From the NCBI GenBank assembly GCA_009780595.1, contig WQZT01000107.1, positions 1-5,851 of the forward strand: 5,851 nucleotides of DNA, given 5' to 3'. Made by a program: the position numbers and the translations under genes. Numbering within the stretch: position 1 is the stretch's first letter; each line of letters opens with the position of its first letter. This stretch comes from Treponema sp. Its GTDB lineage: Bacteria; Spirochaetota; Spirochaetia; Treponematales; Breznakiellaceae. Under the pieces are notes generated by a model. It did not search any database and was not told the origin of the DNA. It saw only the letters and a list, made by a program, of their open reading frames with translations. Below are positions 1 through 5,577 of this stretch, piece after piece.

Positions 1-564
1 CAGCCAAAACCCTTGCGGGCTTTTACCAAAGTTGTCGCGGTACGTTGCAATCGACACTTCAAACTGCGCCTGAATCGCTTCGGGGTAGGCAGTATAAAAC
101 GGCAGAAATGCGTGGGTTGCCGCCGTTCCCAAAAGTTCGAGGCGCCCCTTCTTCTGAAAATACTGAAAACCTTTCAGGATGTTTTTTTCGTACCGCTCGG
201 TGAAAAGTACCCGCTTATCAACCACCCGGTCGTACAAAAGCTTTGCCAATGCGTACAACTCTTCATTGTCTGAATTCCGCTCCAACTCTTGCGCCCCGAA
301 TTCAATCTGCTTGTCAGTGTACTGAATATAACGCTCGATCAAAAAGTCGTCAGTGAGCATATTGCAAAGAGTTGGCGAAAGAGAAAGCGCCACCCGAAAC
401 GGAACGCGGTCGCGGTCAAGGCGCTCGAAAGTTTCAAGCAGCGGAATGTAGGTCTCCGAAATGCTCTCAAAGAACCACTGCTCCTGAGAGGCATACAGCG
501 AATCGCCCTGGCGAAGAAACGGTACATGCGCGGCGAGCGCTACAGTAATAACGGGATTATTCAT
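1..564 (-). CDS. GH57/DUF1957 1,4-alpha-glucan branching enzyme-like protein (N-terminal 188 residues, cut by window edge)
   Basis: An open frame runs from an ATG at 564-562 to base 1 with no stop, giving 188 residues of a protein that continues outside the window. The sequence matches the N-terminus of GH57 branching enzymes: AAHVPFLR at residues 11-18 corresponds to conserved region 1, SETYIPLL at 36-43 is typical of branching enzymes of this family, GTAATHAFLP at 146-155 is region 2, and GFWL at 185-188 begins region 3, which in the family continues with Pro-Glu, the Glu being the catalytic nucleophile. The nucleophile therefore lies just past the edge. Family members form alpha-1,6 branches in glycogen-like glucans in the cytoplasm. 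The start is preceded by AAAGGAGT at 575-582, about 11 nt before ATG, and overlaps the DUF4912 stop by 8 nt, implying one operon with translational coupling. Odd: Ala11 stands where the first His of the family's HxH motif is usual. The family call is strong; the exact activity is inferred. Confidence 0.88.
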   Translation of the reverse strand, partial: MNNPVITVALAAHVPFLRQGDSLYASQEQWFFESISETYIPLLETFERLDRDRVPFRVALSLSPTLCNMLTDDFLIERYIQYTDKQIEFGAQELERNSDNEELYALAKLLYDRVVDKRVLFTERYEKNILKGFQYFQKKGRLELLGTAATHAFLPFYTAYPEAIQAQFEVSIATYRDNFGKSPQGFWL

Positions 565-1375
565 AATGAACCGGACTCCTTTTGCGGGGCACTCTTTCAG
601 CTCTGCGGACAACGTGAAAGTCCTCGTAGCCGGACAGAAGAGCGATGGGGTTTTCCGCCGTAAATCTTCGGGCTTCAGATCCCGCCGGTACTTCGTGAAT
701 GAGCGGGAGGCTGAAGGGATTTGAAACAGCAAGAACCGTTTCGCCCTCTGTAGTACCAGCGCACAGTTCCACCTTGTACCGGAATTGCCGCTCATTTTCG
801 GCGGTGGCTTTTTTCGATATGGGAGTCATCCCCAAGTAGCGCCCGGTATCATCCACCCCAACCGGAACAGTAAAAACGCCCTCTGCATTTGCACTGGTTG
901 CACCATCCGGCAGCACTTTGAGGTAATAACTTTCAAAGCCGTCAGCGTTTTCCAACTGCTCTTTATCTTGACTTTTTATCTCCCAAAAAACAAACGCCCA
1001 GAAAGGGTCGCGAACAAATACTTCTATATATGTAATATTGTAGCGTTTCGGCAGCGGCACTGGTTCTATCTCGTGCTGCTGCGACGCGGCGGAGTCATTT
1101 TCCTCAGTTGTGGCAACATTGCTATCAGCGGTATTGTTGACGTTGGTGGTAGTATCCGCGTGTGCCGTATGTTCCACTGCAAGAGCGCCGGAATACGCAA
1201 TCTCCAGCAATTCATTTATTATAAGAATTCTATCCAAATCTGGCGGTATGTCTATCCCCAGATTATCCGCTGCTTTTATGAGAGCGCTTGTCGTGAGGCT
1301 TTCGAGGTACGCCCTGTCTGGTGGCTGCTCCCCGACCAGAAGACGGGCGACGGTTTCTCCCTGTATTACTTCCAT
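557..1375 (-). CDS. DUF4912 domain protein with N-terminal SAP/Rho-N-like motif
   Basis: This 272-residue protein has three parts. Residues 23-60 (YLESLT, LGIDIPPDL, IINELLEIA) resemble the short helical SAP/Rho-N-like element often found at the start of DUF4912 proteins. Residues 61-108 are a low-complexity linker rich in Thr, Asn, Ala and acidic residues. Residues 110-224 are the DUF4912 domain, with the typical VRDPFWAFVFWEI at 121-133, a Tyr-rich strand (SYYLKVLPDG, 149-158), FRYKVELCA at 198-206 and NPFSLP at 219-224. No signal peptide or membrane segment is visible, so it is probably cytoplasmic. The biochemical role of DUF4912 is not established. The 8-nt overlap with the GH57 gene downstream suggests a partner or carbohydrate-binding accessory in alpha-glucan metabolism, which is inference. 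The ATG at 1375 has no Shine-Dalgarno but sits just after a strong promoter; no alternative ATG, GTG or TTG lies in frame before the conserved N-terminal motif. Confidence 0.9.
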   Translation of the reverse strand: MEVIQGETVARLLVGEQPPDRAYLESLTTSALIKAADNLGIDIPPDLDRILIINELLEIAYSGALAVEHTAHADTTTNVNNTADSNVATTEENDSAASQQHEIEPVPLPKRYNITYIEVFVRDPFWAFVFWEIKSQDKEQLENADGFESYYLKVLPDGATSANAEGVFTVPVGVDDTGRYLGMTPISKKATAENERQFRYKVELCAGTTEGETVLAVSNPFSLPLIHEVPAGSEARRFTAENPIALLSGYEDFHVVRRAERVPRKRSPVHYE

Positions 1376-1385
1376 ATACTAGAGT

Positions 1386-1413
1386 ATTATGCGAAATGTG
1401 GGGTGATTGTCAA
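1386..1413 (-). promoter_or_regulatory. Sigma70-type promoter of the DUF4912-GH57 operon
   Basis: On the minus strand, TTGACA (1408-1413, perfect -35) is followed after 16 bp by CATAAT (1386-1391, five of six matches to TATAAT). With the usual 6-nt discriminator, transcription would begin near 1379, about 4 nt before the ATG at 1375. This would explain the missing Shine-Dalgarno. Confidence 0.65.
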
Positions 1414-1451
1414 CATGGGTGCGCTGAGCGTTGGGCAGTCATCGCAAGACG

Positions 1452-1479
1452 TTGTACTTTTCCAAATCTGTGTTATACT
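1452..1479 (+). promoter_or_regulatory. Extended -10 promoter of the HIT gene, predicted leaderless
   Basis: TGTTATACT at 1471-1479 is an extended -10 (TGN plus TATACT, five of six matches). A weak -35, TTGTAC at 1452-1457, lies 16 bp upstream and keeps only the TTG. Exactly 6 nt separate the -10 from the ATG at 1486, so the predicted transcription start is the A of the start codon. Confidence 0.6.
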
Positions 1480-1485
1480 TATGTA

Positions 1486-1830
1486 ATGAGCGATTGTGTT
1501 TTTTGTAAAATCATACAAGGGGAAATCCCAACAAACAAGGTGTACGAGGATGATGAGCTTCTGGCGTTTCACGATATGAACCCGCAAGCGCCGCTGCATG
1601 TGCTGGTAATTCCAAAAAAACATATCAGTAATATTATGGAAGCGGAGGCCTCAGATGCGGGGCTGTTGGGGCGGCTGCTTTTCAAGGCGCAGGAAATTGC
1701 CAAAGCTCAGGGCTGCGAAGAAAAAGGCGCGCGCTTTATCATCAACTGCAAATCAGACGGAGGGCAGACTGTCTACCACCTGCATTGCCATATTTTGGGC
1801 GGGCGGTTTATGACATGGCCGCCGGGTTGA
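1486..1830 (+). CDS. HIT (histidine triad) family protein, HINT-like nucleotide hydrolase/transferase
   Basis: The 114-residue product is the normal length for a bacterial HINT-type protein and is alignable by eye from end to end. It begins with CVFCKIIQGEIP (residues 4-15), carrying the Cys pair common in this branch, continues with AFHDMNPQAPLHVLVIPKKH and ends with the histidine triad HLHCHILGG (98-106) and the classic WPPG C-terminus. The middle triad histidines supply the nucleophile for cleaving phosphoramidate-linked nucleotides such as adenosine 5'-phosphoramidates; the physiological substrate in bacteria is uncertain. It is a soluble cytoplasmic protein. The start at 1486 is chosen because the family N-terminus MSDCVFCKI begins there; the frame is open further upstream, but that part resembles nothing and overlaps the promoter. 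No Shine-Dalgarno precedes the ATG. It stands alone, with its own promoter, 42 nt ahead of the rRNA methyltransferase gene. Confidence 0.95.
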   Translation: MSDCVFCKIIQGEIPTNKVYEDDELLAFHDMNPQAPLHVLVIPKKHISNIMEAEASDAGLLGRLLFKAQEIAKAQGCEEKGARFIINCKSDGGQTVYHLHCHILGGRFMTWPPG

Positions 1831-1857
1831 TGGCTACTTCGATAAAGTTTTGTTTAG

Positions 1858-1866
1858 TGCTATACT
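1858..1866 (+). promoter_or_regulatory. Extended -10 promoter of the rRNA methyltransferase gene, predicted leaderless
   Basis: TGCTATACT at 1858-1866 is an extended -10 (TGN plus TATACT) placed exactly 6 nt before the ATG at 1873, the same layout as at the HIT gene. No good -35 lies 16-18 bp upstream, which is tolerable for an extended -10 promoter. No Shine-Dalgarno is present between the -10 and the ATG. Confidence 0.55.
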
Positions 1867-1872
1867 GCAATA

Positions 1873-3105
1873 ATGCCAAGCAATAGTTATACTTTTTTTG
1901 AAAACGCGGTAGCTCTCTGCGCGGTCGGGGCAGAAAAGATTGTGTCCAACGAACTGCGAAAGCTGGGGCTTAAAATCATCGATAGCGGTTTTGGCCGTGT
2001 GCGCTTTCAGGCGGACATCACCGGTCTTTACCGCTCGCTTATGGCGCTGCGGGTTGCCGACAGAGTGCTGCTGGAAGCCGCGCTGTTTCCCGCCTACGAT
2101 TTTGACGATCTGTTTGAAGGTGTCCGTCATCAGCCCTGGGAGGAATACATCCCCCCGAAAATGGGGCTGCGAGTGGCGAAGGTCAGAAGCAACCGCTCGG
2201 CGCTGAAGGCGGCGACGAGCATACAGGCGGTGGTTCACAAAGCGGCGGCGGAGCGGCTCTGCGTGAAGCGCGGAATGAGCCGCCTGCCCGATCACGGGGA
2301 TGATGCAGAACTGCGCGTTTATATCGAAAAGGATCAGGTTTCCGTGCTGCTTGACCTTTCAGGCGATCCCCTCTTTAAGCGGGGATACCGGAGCTGGGGC
2401 GGAATAGCGCCGTTGCGCGAAACGACAGCCGCGGCGATAATCTTGAGTTCCGGCTGGCGGCGCAAGTTTCCGCTGTACGATCCGTTCTGCGGCTCCGGCA
2501 CAATCGCTGTCGAGGCGGCGATGTACGCGTGGGATATGGCTCCGGGGCTGGGCAGGCATTTCGCGCTCGAGCAACTTCTTGTAGCGAACAAAGGCATCCA
2601 ACGCGATGTGCGGGAAGAGCTTGTATCGAAGGTTGATTTTTCCCGCCACGTTCGCATTGCCGGAAGCGATGCAGACTCCCACTCGATTGCGGCGGCAAAG
2701 TCAAATATGCGCCACGCCATCGCGCTTTCATCGAGGCAAGAACGGGAAGGGGAGGCCGCCGCTGCCAAAGCTCCGCCGCCTGAAGTCGCTTTCAATATTC
2801 TGCCGATGTCGGCGGTAACAAACCCGTTTGCGGGAACTGCTGCGGCAGATGCGGAGACGATGGGCGCTGAGACAGGCTTTATCATCACCAACCCGCCGTA
2901 CGGCAACCGGCTTGGCGACATCGAATCGTCGGAAAAAACGTACGCCGAAATGGGATGCCTTGCCGGAAGTTTCCCCGGCTGGAAACTCGCCGTCATTACC
3001 GATCACGCAGGGTTTGAATCGTTCTTCGGGAAAAAAGCGGACTCGTGCCGGGAAATCACTAACGGGGCAATCCGCTCCTATTTGTATCAATATGAAAAAT
3101 TGTAA
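1873..3105 (+). CDS. THUMP-domain 23S rRNA (guanine-N2)-methyltransferase, RlmL/YpsC type
   Basis: The 410-residue protein has the domain order of the RlmL/YpsC family. The N-terminal ferredoxin-like and THUMP RNA-binding region covers roughly residues 8-165. The conserved linker LFKRGYR (167-173) leads into APLRET and then a Rossmann-type SAM methyltransferase domain. SAM-binding motif I is DPFCGSGT (203-210), motif II is GSD with D266, and the catalytic motif IV is NPPYG (340-344), typical of enzymes that methylate exocyclic amino groups. It probably methylates N2 of a guanine in 23S rRNA; the exact position cannot be read from sequence. Length fits single-function YpsC-like proteins and not the fused E. 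coli RlmL-RlmK (about 700 residues). A low-complexity Ala/Glu/Pro stretch at 286-304 separates the strands after motif II. The start fits the family N-terminus; there is no Shine-Dalgarno. It ends 39 nt before the TetR gene, so read-through is likely. Confidence 0.92.
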   Translation: MPSNSYTFFENAVALCAVGAEKIVSNELRKLGLKIIDSGFGRVRFQADITGLYRSLMALRVADRVLLEAALFPAYDFDDLFEGVRHQPWEEYIPPKMGLRVAKVRSNRSALKAATSIQAVVHKAAAERLCVKRGMSRLPDHGDDAELRVYIEKDQVSVLLDLSGDPLFKRGYRSWGGIAPLRETTAAAIILSSGWRRKFPLYDPFCGSGTIAVEAAMYAWDMAPGLGRHFALEQLLVANKGIQRDVREELVSKVDFSRHVRIAGSDADSHSIAAAKSNMRHAIALSSRQEREGEAAAAKAPPPEVAFNILPMSAVTNPFAGTAAADAETMGAETGFIITNPPYGNRLGDIESSEKTYAEMGCLAGSFPGWKLAVITDHAGFESFFGKKADSCREITNGAIRSYLYQYEKL

Positions 3106-3132
3106 CCATGGAAAAATATAAATCAATGCCGC

Positions 3133-3139
3133 AAGGAGG
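3133..3139 (+). promoter_or_regulatory. Strong Shine-Dalgarno of the TetR-family gene
   Basis: AAGGAGG lies 5 nt before the ATG at 3145 and fixes the start. It contrasts with the upstream HIT and methyltransferase genes, which have none. A TATAAA at 3117-3122 could serve as a -10 for a separate short-leader transcript, but no matching -35 is visible. Confidence 0.85.
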
Positions 3140-3144
3140 CGCTT

Positions 3145-3750
3145 ATGTCCATCGTTGTAGAACATGATAAACGACGCTACGATATTTTGGAAAAAGCTCT
3201 GGATGTTTTTGTCGAAGAGGGCTTTGAGGATGTTACCTATCAAAAAATCGCCGACCGATGCGGCATTACGCGGACAACGCTTTATATTTATTTTAAAAAT
3301 AAAAAGGATATTTTTAATTTCAGCATTAAGCAGTTTCTTTCGGTGCTGGAAGAAACCATTGCTAAAATACGAACTACCAGCGGGCTTTCCCACACTGAAA
3401 AACTTACGCAAGTTTTAACGGTGATTATCGAGCGCATCGAGGAAAACCGCCGCCTGCTTTCGGTGGTGCTGAATTACCTTTTTCAAATGGCGAAAGGCGA
3501 TTACGATGCCGACGATCGCGTGCGCCGCCGGACAGTGCGGATGCGGCGCACGTTGGCGGCGATGTATCTGGAAGGAATGAGAGACGGCGAATTTACCTCG
3601 CGTCTGAAGTTAAAAGACGCGAACGAACTGCTGTACAGTTTTGTCGAGGCGGCAATTTTTCGCATGGTGGTGCTGCGCCGCAGTTCGGTGCAGGAATTAA
3701 AAGACGCCGTGAAGCTGGCGGTGCAGCGTTTCGCCGCGGAAAAACCGTAG
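3145..3750 (+). CDS. TetR/AcrR-family transcriptional regulator
   Basis: The 201-residue length is typical of TetR regulators. Residues 12-57 form the N-terminal DNA-binding domain: helix 1 (ILEKALDVFVEEGFEDV), then the helix-turn-helix TYQKIADRCGITRTTLYIYF (31-50), closing with the family signature KNKKDIF (51-57). The rest is a helical ligand-binding and dimerisation domain of no recognisable subclass, so the ligand is unknown. A strongly basic run at 125-135 (seven Arg) lies in the middle of this domain. It follows the methyltransferase gene by 39 nt and may be read through from it, and it faces the SRPBCC gene across a 37-bp convergent gap. TetR proteins often repress a neighbour or themselves, but I see no clear operator upstream of its own start. 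The only long palindrome nearby (3781-3816) is at the 3' side, so its target is unresolved. Confidence 0.93.
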   Translation: MSIVVEHDKRRYDILEKALDVFVEEGFEDVTYQKIADRCGITRTTLYIYFKNKKDIFNFSIKQFLSVLEETIAKIRTTSGLSHTEKLTQVLTVIIERIEENRRLLSVVLNYLFQMAKGDYDADDRVRRRTVRMRRTLAAMYLEGMRDGEFTSRLKLKDANELLYSFVEAAIFRMVVLRRSSVQELKDAVKLAVQRFAAEKP

Positions 3751-3780
3751 CCGCAAAAACGGCGCTCTATTTGCACGTGT

Positions 3781-3816
3781 TGTGTGATCAATTGGCTGCA
3801 GTCAATTGATCATACA
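3781..3816. repeat. Palindrome in the convergent TetR/SRPBCC junction; possible bidirectional terminator hairpin or operator
   Basis: The arms 3781-3794 and 3803-3816 are inverted copies over 14 bp with one mismatch (a G-U pair in RNA). The inner 10 bp, TGATCAATTG and CAATTGATCA, are perfect, and the loop is 8 nt (3795-3802). The palindrome covers the last codons and the TGA stop (3790-3788) of the minus-strand SRPBCC gene and lies 30 nt after the TetR stop. No clear T-run follows on either strand, so it is not a textbook intrinsic terminator. The position between converging genes favours termination or 3'-end protection; its size would also suit a dimeric repressor site. Confidence 0.7.
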
Positions 3817-4207
3817 GACTTTTCCGCATCATGTTTTTCCAGCCTCCGGTCAAAGCAATTTTTATCAACAAGTCTTTGAACGGTCTGAAGCCACTATGTT
3901 CCAATGAAAGCTGCACCGAGTCATTGCTGGAACGTATTCTCCACGTTACAACGGTATTTAGGTTCAATCCTTCGTTGATACATCTGTACGACAAAAACGA
4001 ATTGACTTCAAAATCAAGTATCGTATTTATAAACACGCCGTCCCAAAATACCGATGGCGTACTTTCAAATCTAAATTGCCTGCCTCTCTCCAAAAGAAAG
4101 TTTTTGCTGGGCAGACACCACGACGTTAAACGTTCATCGCTGGTTAAATAGCTCCATATTTTTTCTTTTGATACCGGATAGTTATGCAATAATTTTATAC
4201 TTGCCAT
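3788..4207 (-). CDS. SRPBCC (START-like)/AHSA1-type small protein
   Basis: The 139-residue product is the usual size of an AHSA1-type SRPBCC protein and shows its landmarks. VSKEKIWSYLTSDERLTSW (12-30) matches the first strand and two helices, with the common W18 and W30. GRQFRFES (42-49) and the strands that follow fit the curved sheet, and GGW (121-123) with a long C-terminal helix closes the hydrophobic pocket. Such proteins bind small hydrophobic ligands or, in Aha1-like cases, chaperones; no ligand can be inferred here. The ATG at 4207 has AAAGGAG (4213-4219) 5 nt upstream. It is on the same strand as the AlaX gene, 73 nt downstream, with no obvious terminator between, so co-transcription is possible. 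GC in three hand-counted 60-bp blocks is 45, 35 and 40%, clearly below the neighbours, which suggests recent acquisition. Function unknown. Confidence 0.82.
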   Translation of the reverse strand: MASIKLLHNYPVSKEKIWSYLTSDERLTSWCLPSKNFLLERGRQFRFESTPSVFWDGVFINTILDFEVNSFLSYRCINEGLNLNTVVTWRIRSSNDSVQLSLEHSGFRPFKDLLIKIALTGGWKNMMRKSLYDQLTAAN

Positions 4208-4212
4208 TGCCG

Positions 4213-4253
4213 CTCCTTTATCTTTGTTTTAAAATAAGCAAATGTATTCTCAA
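4213..4253 (-). promoter_or_regulatory. Shine-Dalgarno and weak candidate promoter of the SRPBCC gene
   Basis: AAAGGAG (4213-4219) is a good ribosome-binding site. On the minus strand TTGAGA (4248-4253, five of six matches to the -35) is followed after 16 bp by TAAAAC (4226-4231), a poor -10. The ribosome site is reliable; the promoter is only a candidate. Confidence 0.4.
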
Positions 4254-4280
4254 CCTCAAACCATTATTCGCAAGCTGTGC

Positions 4281-5540
4281 CTAACAGTTTGCCGCCTCCG
4301 AAAGAAAAGCCTCCAGCGCTTCCTTTGCCGCAAAGCTCCCCTGAAAAAACGAAGGACTGCCGCCGCCTCGCCCGCCATTCGTTTCAAACGCTGGCTTAAT
4401 ACGGGGGCGAAGATCAAATCCCTTGACAGTGCAAAACACCGCAATTTTAAGTTCCCTCGCCGAAGCCAAGACAAACACCGCCCCCGTCTCTTTCCGGCTT
4501 TCCGCCTCTTTTTGGGCGATCTTGCCAATGCTCAGTATTTCGGCAATGCCCGCTTCGGCGTAACACTCGACAACAATTGGCGGGGTTGCGGCATCGCCGT
4601 TCGGCGTGGCTTTAGCGAGCAAAGCGGCCTTAGCAAGTAAAGCTAATGCTTTCTCACGGGCGGCAACTTCTTCCAGCGCTTTTAGCCGCCGTTCGCTCTG
4701 CGCGGCTTTTTCCAGAAACTCAACAACAGCTTTGCCGATTTCGCCCAGTGGCACGCTCAACGCGCGGGACGCAAGGGCGGTGTTCTGTCGCAGAAGGCGG
4801 CTGTCTGCAAGAACTCTGCGCCCGGCGATGAACGTAACCCGCGTCATTCCTTTATATTTTTCTGCGGATAGAATTCGCAACATACCAATCTCCGCCGTTG
4901 ACGCGAAGTGCGTGCCGCAACAGGGGGAAAAATCAAGCCCCGCGATTTCTATCACGCGAATTATATCTTCACCGTGCGGCGGAAACTTCCGCAGGGGAAG
5001 CTCGGCTATATTTTCAGGCGGGCACAGGTGTGTAACAATGGGCAGGTTTTTCTCGATGGCATCGGCAACAGCGTTCTCCACATCCAGCAAAAGCGCCGCG
5101 CTCATTTCAGCGGCATCAATGTCGATGGTGCAGGTTTCTTCGCCCAAATGCATCGAAACGGTGTTGCTCCCCGTCATGTGAAAAATTGTGCCGGAAAGCA
5201 AGTGCTGGCCTGTGTGCTGCGCGGTAATATCCCTGCGGCGGCGGCTGTCCAAAACCAGTTCCGCCGCACCGGGCTTTAACGCAGCAATGCTGCCAGCATC
5301 ATTCACAACGTGAAGAATCTCCCCGCCTTTTTCCTGCACATCCGCAAGGGCTACGCCGTTGACAGTTCCCCGATCGGCGGGCTGTCCACCTCCCTCCGGG
5401 TAGAAAATCGTCTTATCCAGTATAATGTGAGCCGTACCGTTTGCGGCAGCTCGAACCTCCAGTATCTGCGCGTAAAACGGCTCAGGGCAAGCGTAGTTAT
5501 AGTAAAGCCGTTCGGTTTGTTTTGTTTGTTCGTTTTTCAC
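4281..5540 (-). CDS. Alanyl-tRNA editing protein, long form (AlaX-L), with DHHA1-like C-terminus
   Basis: The 419-residue protein is a free-standing copy of the editing half of alanyl-tRNA synthetase. It hydrolyses mischarged Ser-tRNA(Ala), and in some family members Gly-tRNA(Ala), in the cytoplasm. An N-terminal beta-barrel portion contains FYPEGGGQPADRG (46-58). The zinc-binding editing site is HTGQH (H109, H113) together with CCGTH (207-211; C207 and H211 are the likely ligands). A coiled-coil-like Ala/Glu/Lys-rich segment (about 270-310) leads to a DHHA1-like C-terminal domain ending in the glycine motif GGRGGG (389-394) and QGSF (400-403). All key residues are present. The start is a GTG at 5540: the family N-terminus (RLYYNYACPEPFYAQI) follows at residue 11, no other in-frame start precedes M122, and there is no Shine-Dalgarno. 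A TATAAT box sits 6 nt before the GTG. The stop is TAG at 4283-4281. Confidence 0.94.
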   Translation of the reverse strand: MKNEQTKQTERLYYNYACPEPFYAQILEVRAAANGTAHIILDKTIFYPEGGGQPADRGTVNGVALADVQEKGGEILHVVNDAGSIAALKPGAAELVLDSRRRRDITAQHTGQHLLSGTIFHMTGSNTVSMHLGEETCTIDIDAAEMSAALLLDVENAVADAIEKNLPIVTHLCPPENIAELPLRKFPPHGEDIIRVIEIAGLDFSPCCGTHFASTAEIGMLRILSAEKYKGMTRVTFIAGRRVLADSRLLRQNTALASRALSVPLGEIGKAVVEFLEKAAQSERRLKALEEVAAREKALALLAKAALLAKATPNGDAATPPIVVECYAEAGIAEILSIGKIAQKEAESRKETGAVFVLASARELKIAVFCTVKGFDLRPRIKPAFETNGGRGGGSPSFFQGSFAAKEALEAFLSEAANC

Positions 5541-5546
5541 GATTGC

Positions 5547-5552
5547 ATTATA
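5547..5552 (-). promoter_or_regulatory. Consensus -10 box of the AlaX gene, predicted leaderless
   Basis: A perfect TATAAT on the minus strand lies exactly 6 nt before the GTG start at 5540. The spacing predicts transcription starting at the G of the start codon. No recognisable -35 is present 15-19 bp upstream; the region 5553-5572 is AT-rich, which might act like an UP element. Confidence 0.55.
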
Positions 5553-5577
5553 CGCGAAAAAACAATTATAAAGTAGA

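Larger units (their letters stand above)
1376..1485. promoter_or_regulatory. Divergent promoter region between the DUF4912 and HIT genes
   Basis: This 110-bp gap holds back-to-back promoters. The minus-strand -35 (1408-1413) and plus-strand -35 (1452-1457) are separated by 38 bp, so a protein bound in the middle could affect both. I found no convincing operator palindrome in 1414-1451. Confidence 0.7.

Noticed and set aside
289..663. Plus-strand open frame opposite the GH57 start
   Set aside because: The opposite strand has clear GH57 motifs in a frame with no stop; this one is basic, low-information sequence.
1321..1485. N-terminal extension of the HIT frame
   Set aside because: It is open but resembles nothing, covers the start of the divergent gene and both promoters, and the family N-terminus begins at 1486.
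785..1486. Long plus-strand open frame (233 codons) opposite the DUF4912 gene
   Set aside because: It is the antisense shadow of a well-supported gene, has Cys/Tyr/Phe-rich composition, and runs into the HIT start.
2334..2996. Minus-strand open frame (220 codons) inside the methyltransferase gene
   Set aside because: Antisense shadow of a GC-rich gene; Ser/Ala/Arg-rich with no recognisable motif.
2728..3411. Minus-strand open frame spanning the methyltransferase-TetR junction
   Set aside because: It runs antisense to two real genes and has no domain or ribosome site.
3750..3763. GCCG / CGGC mini-hairpin just after the TetR stop as a terminator
   Set aside because: Only a 4-bp stem with a 6-nt loop and no T-run; too weak to call.
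4606..5181. Plus-strand open frame inside AlaX
   Set aside because: Antisense shadow with Ala/Ser/Arg-rich composition; AlaX motifs are intact on the other strand.
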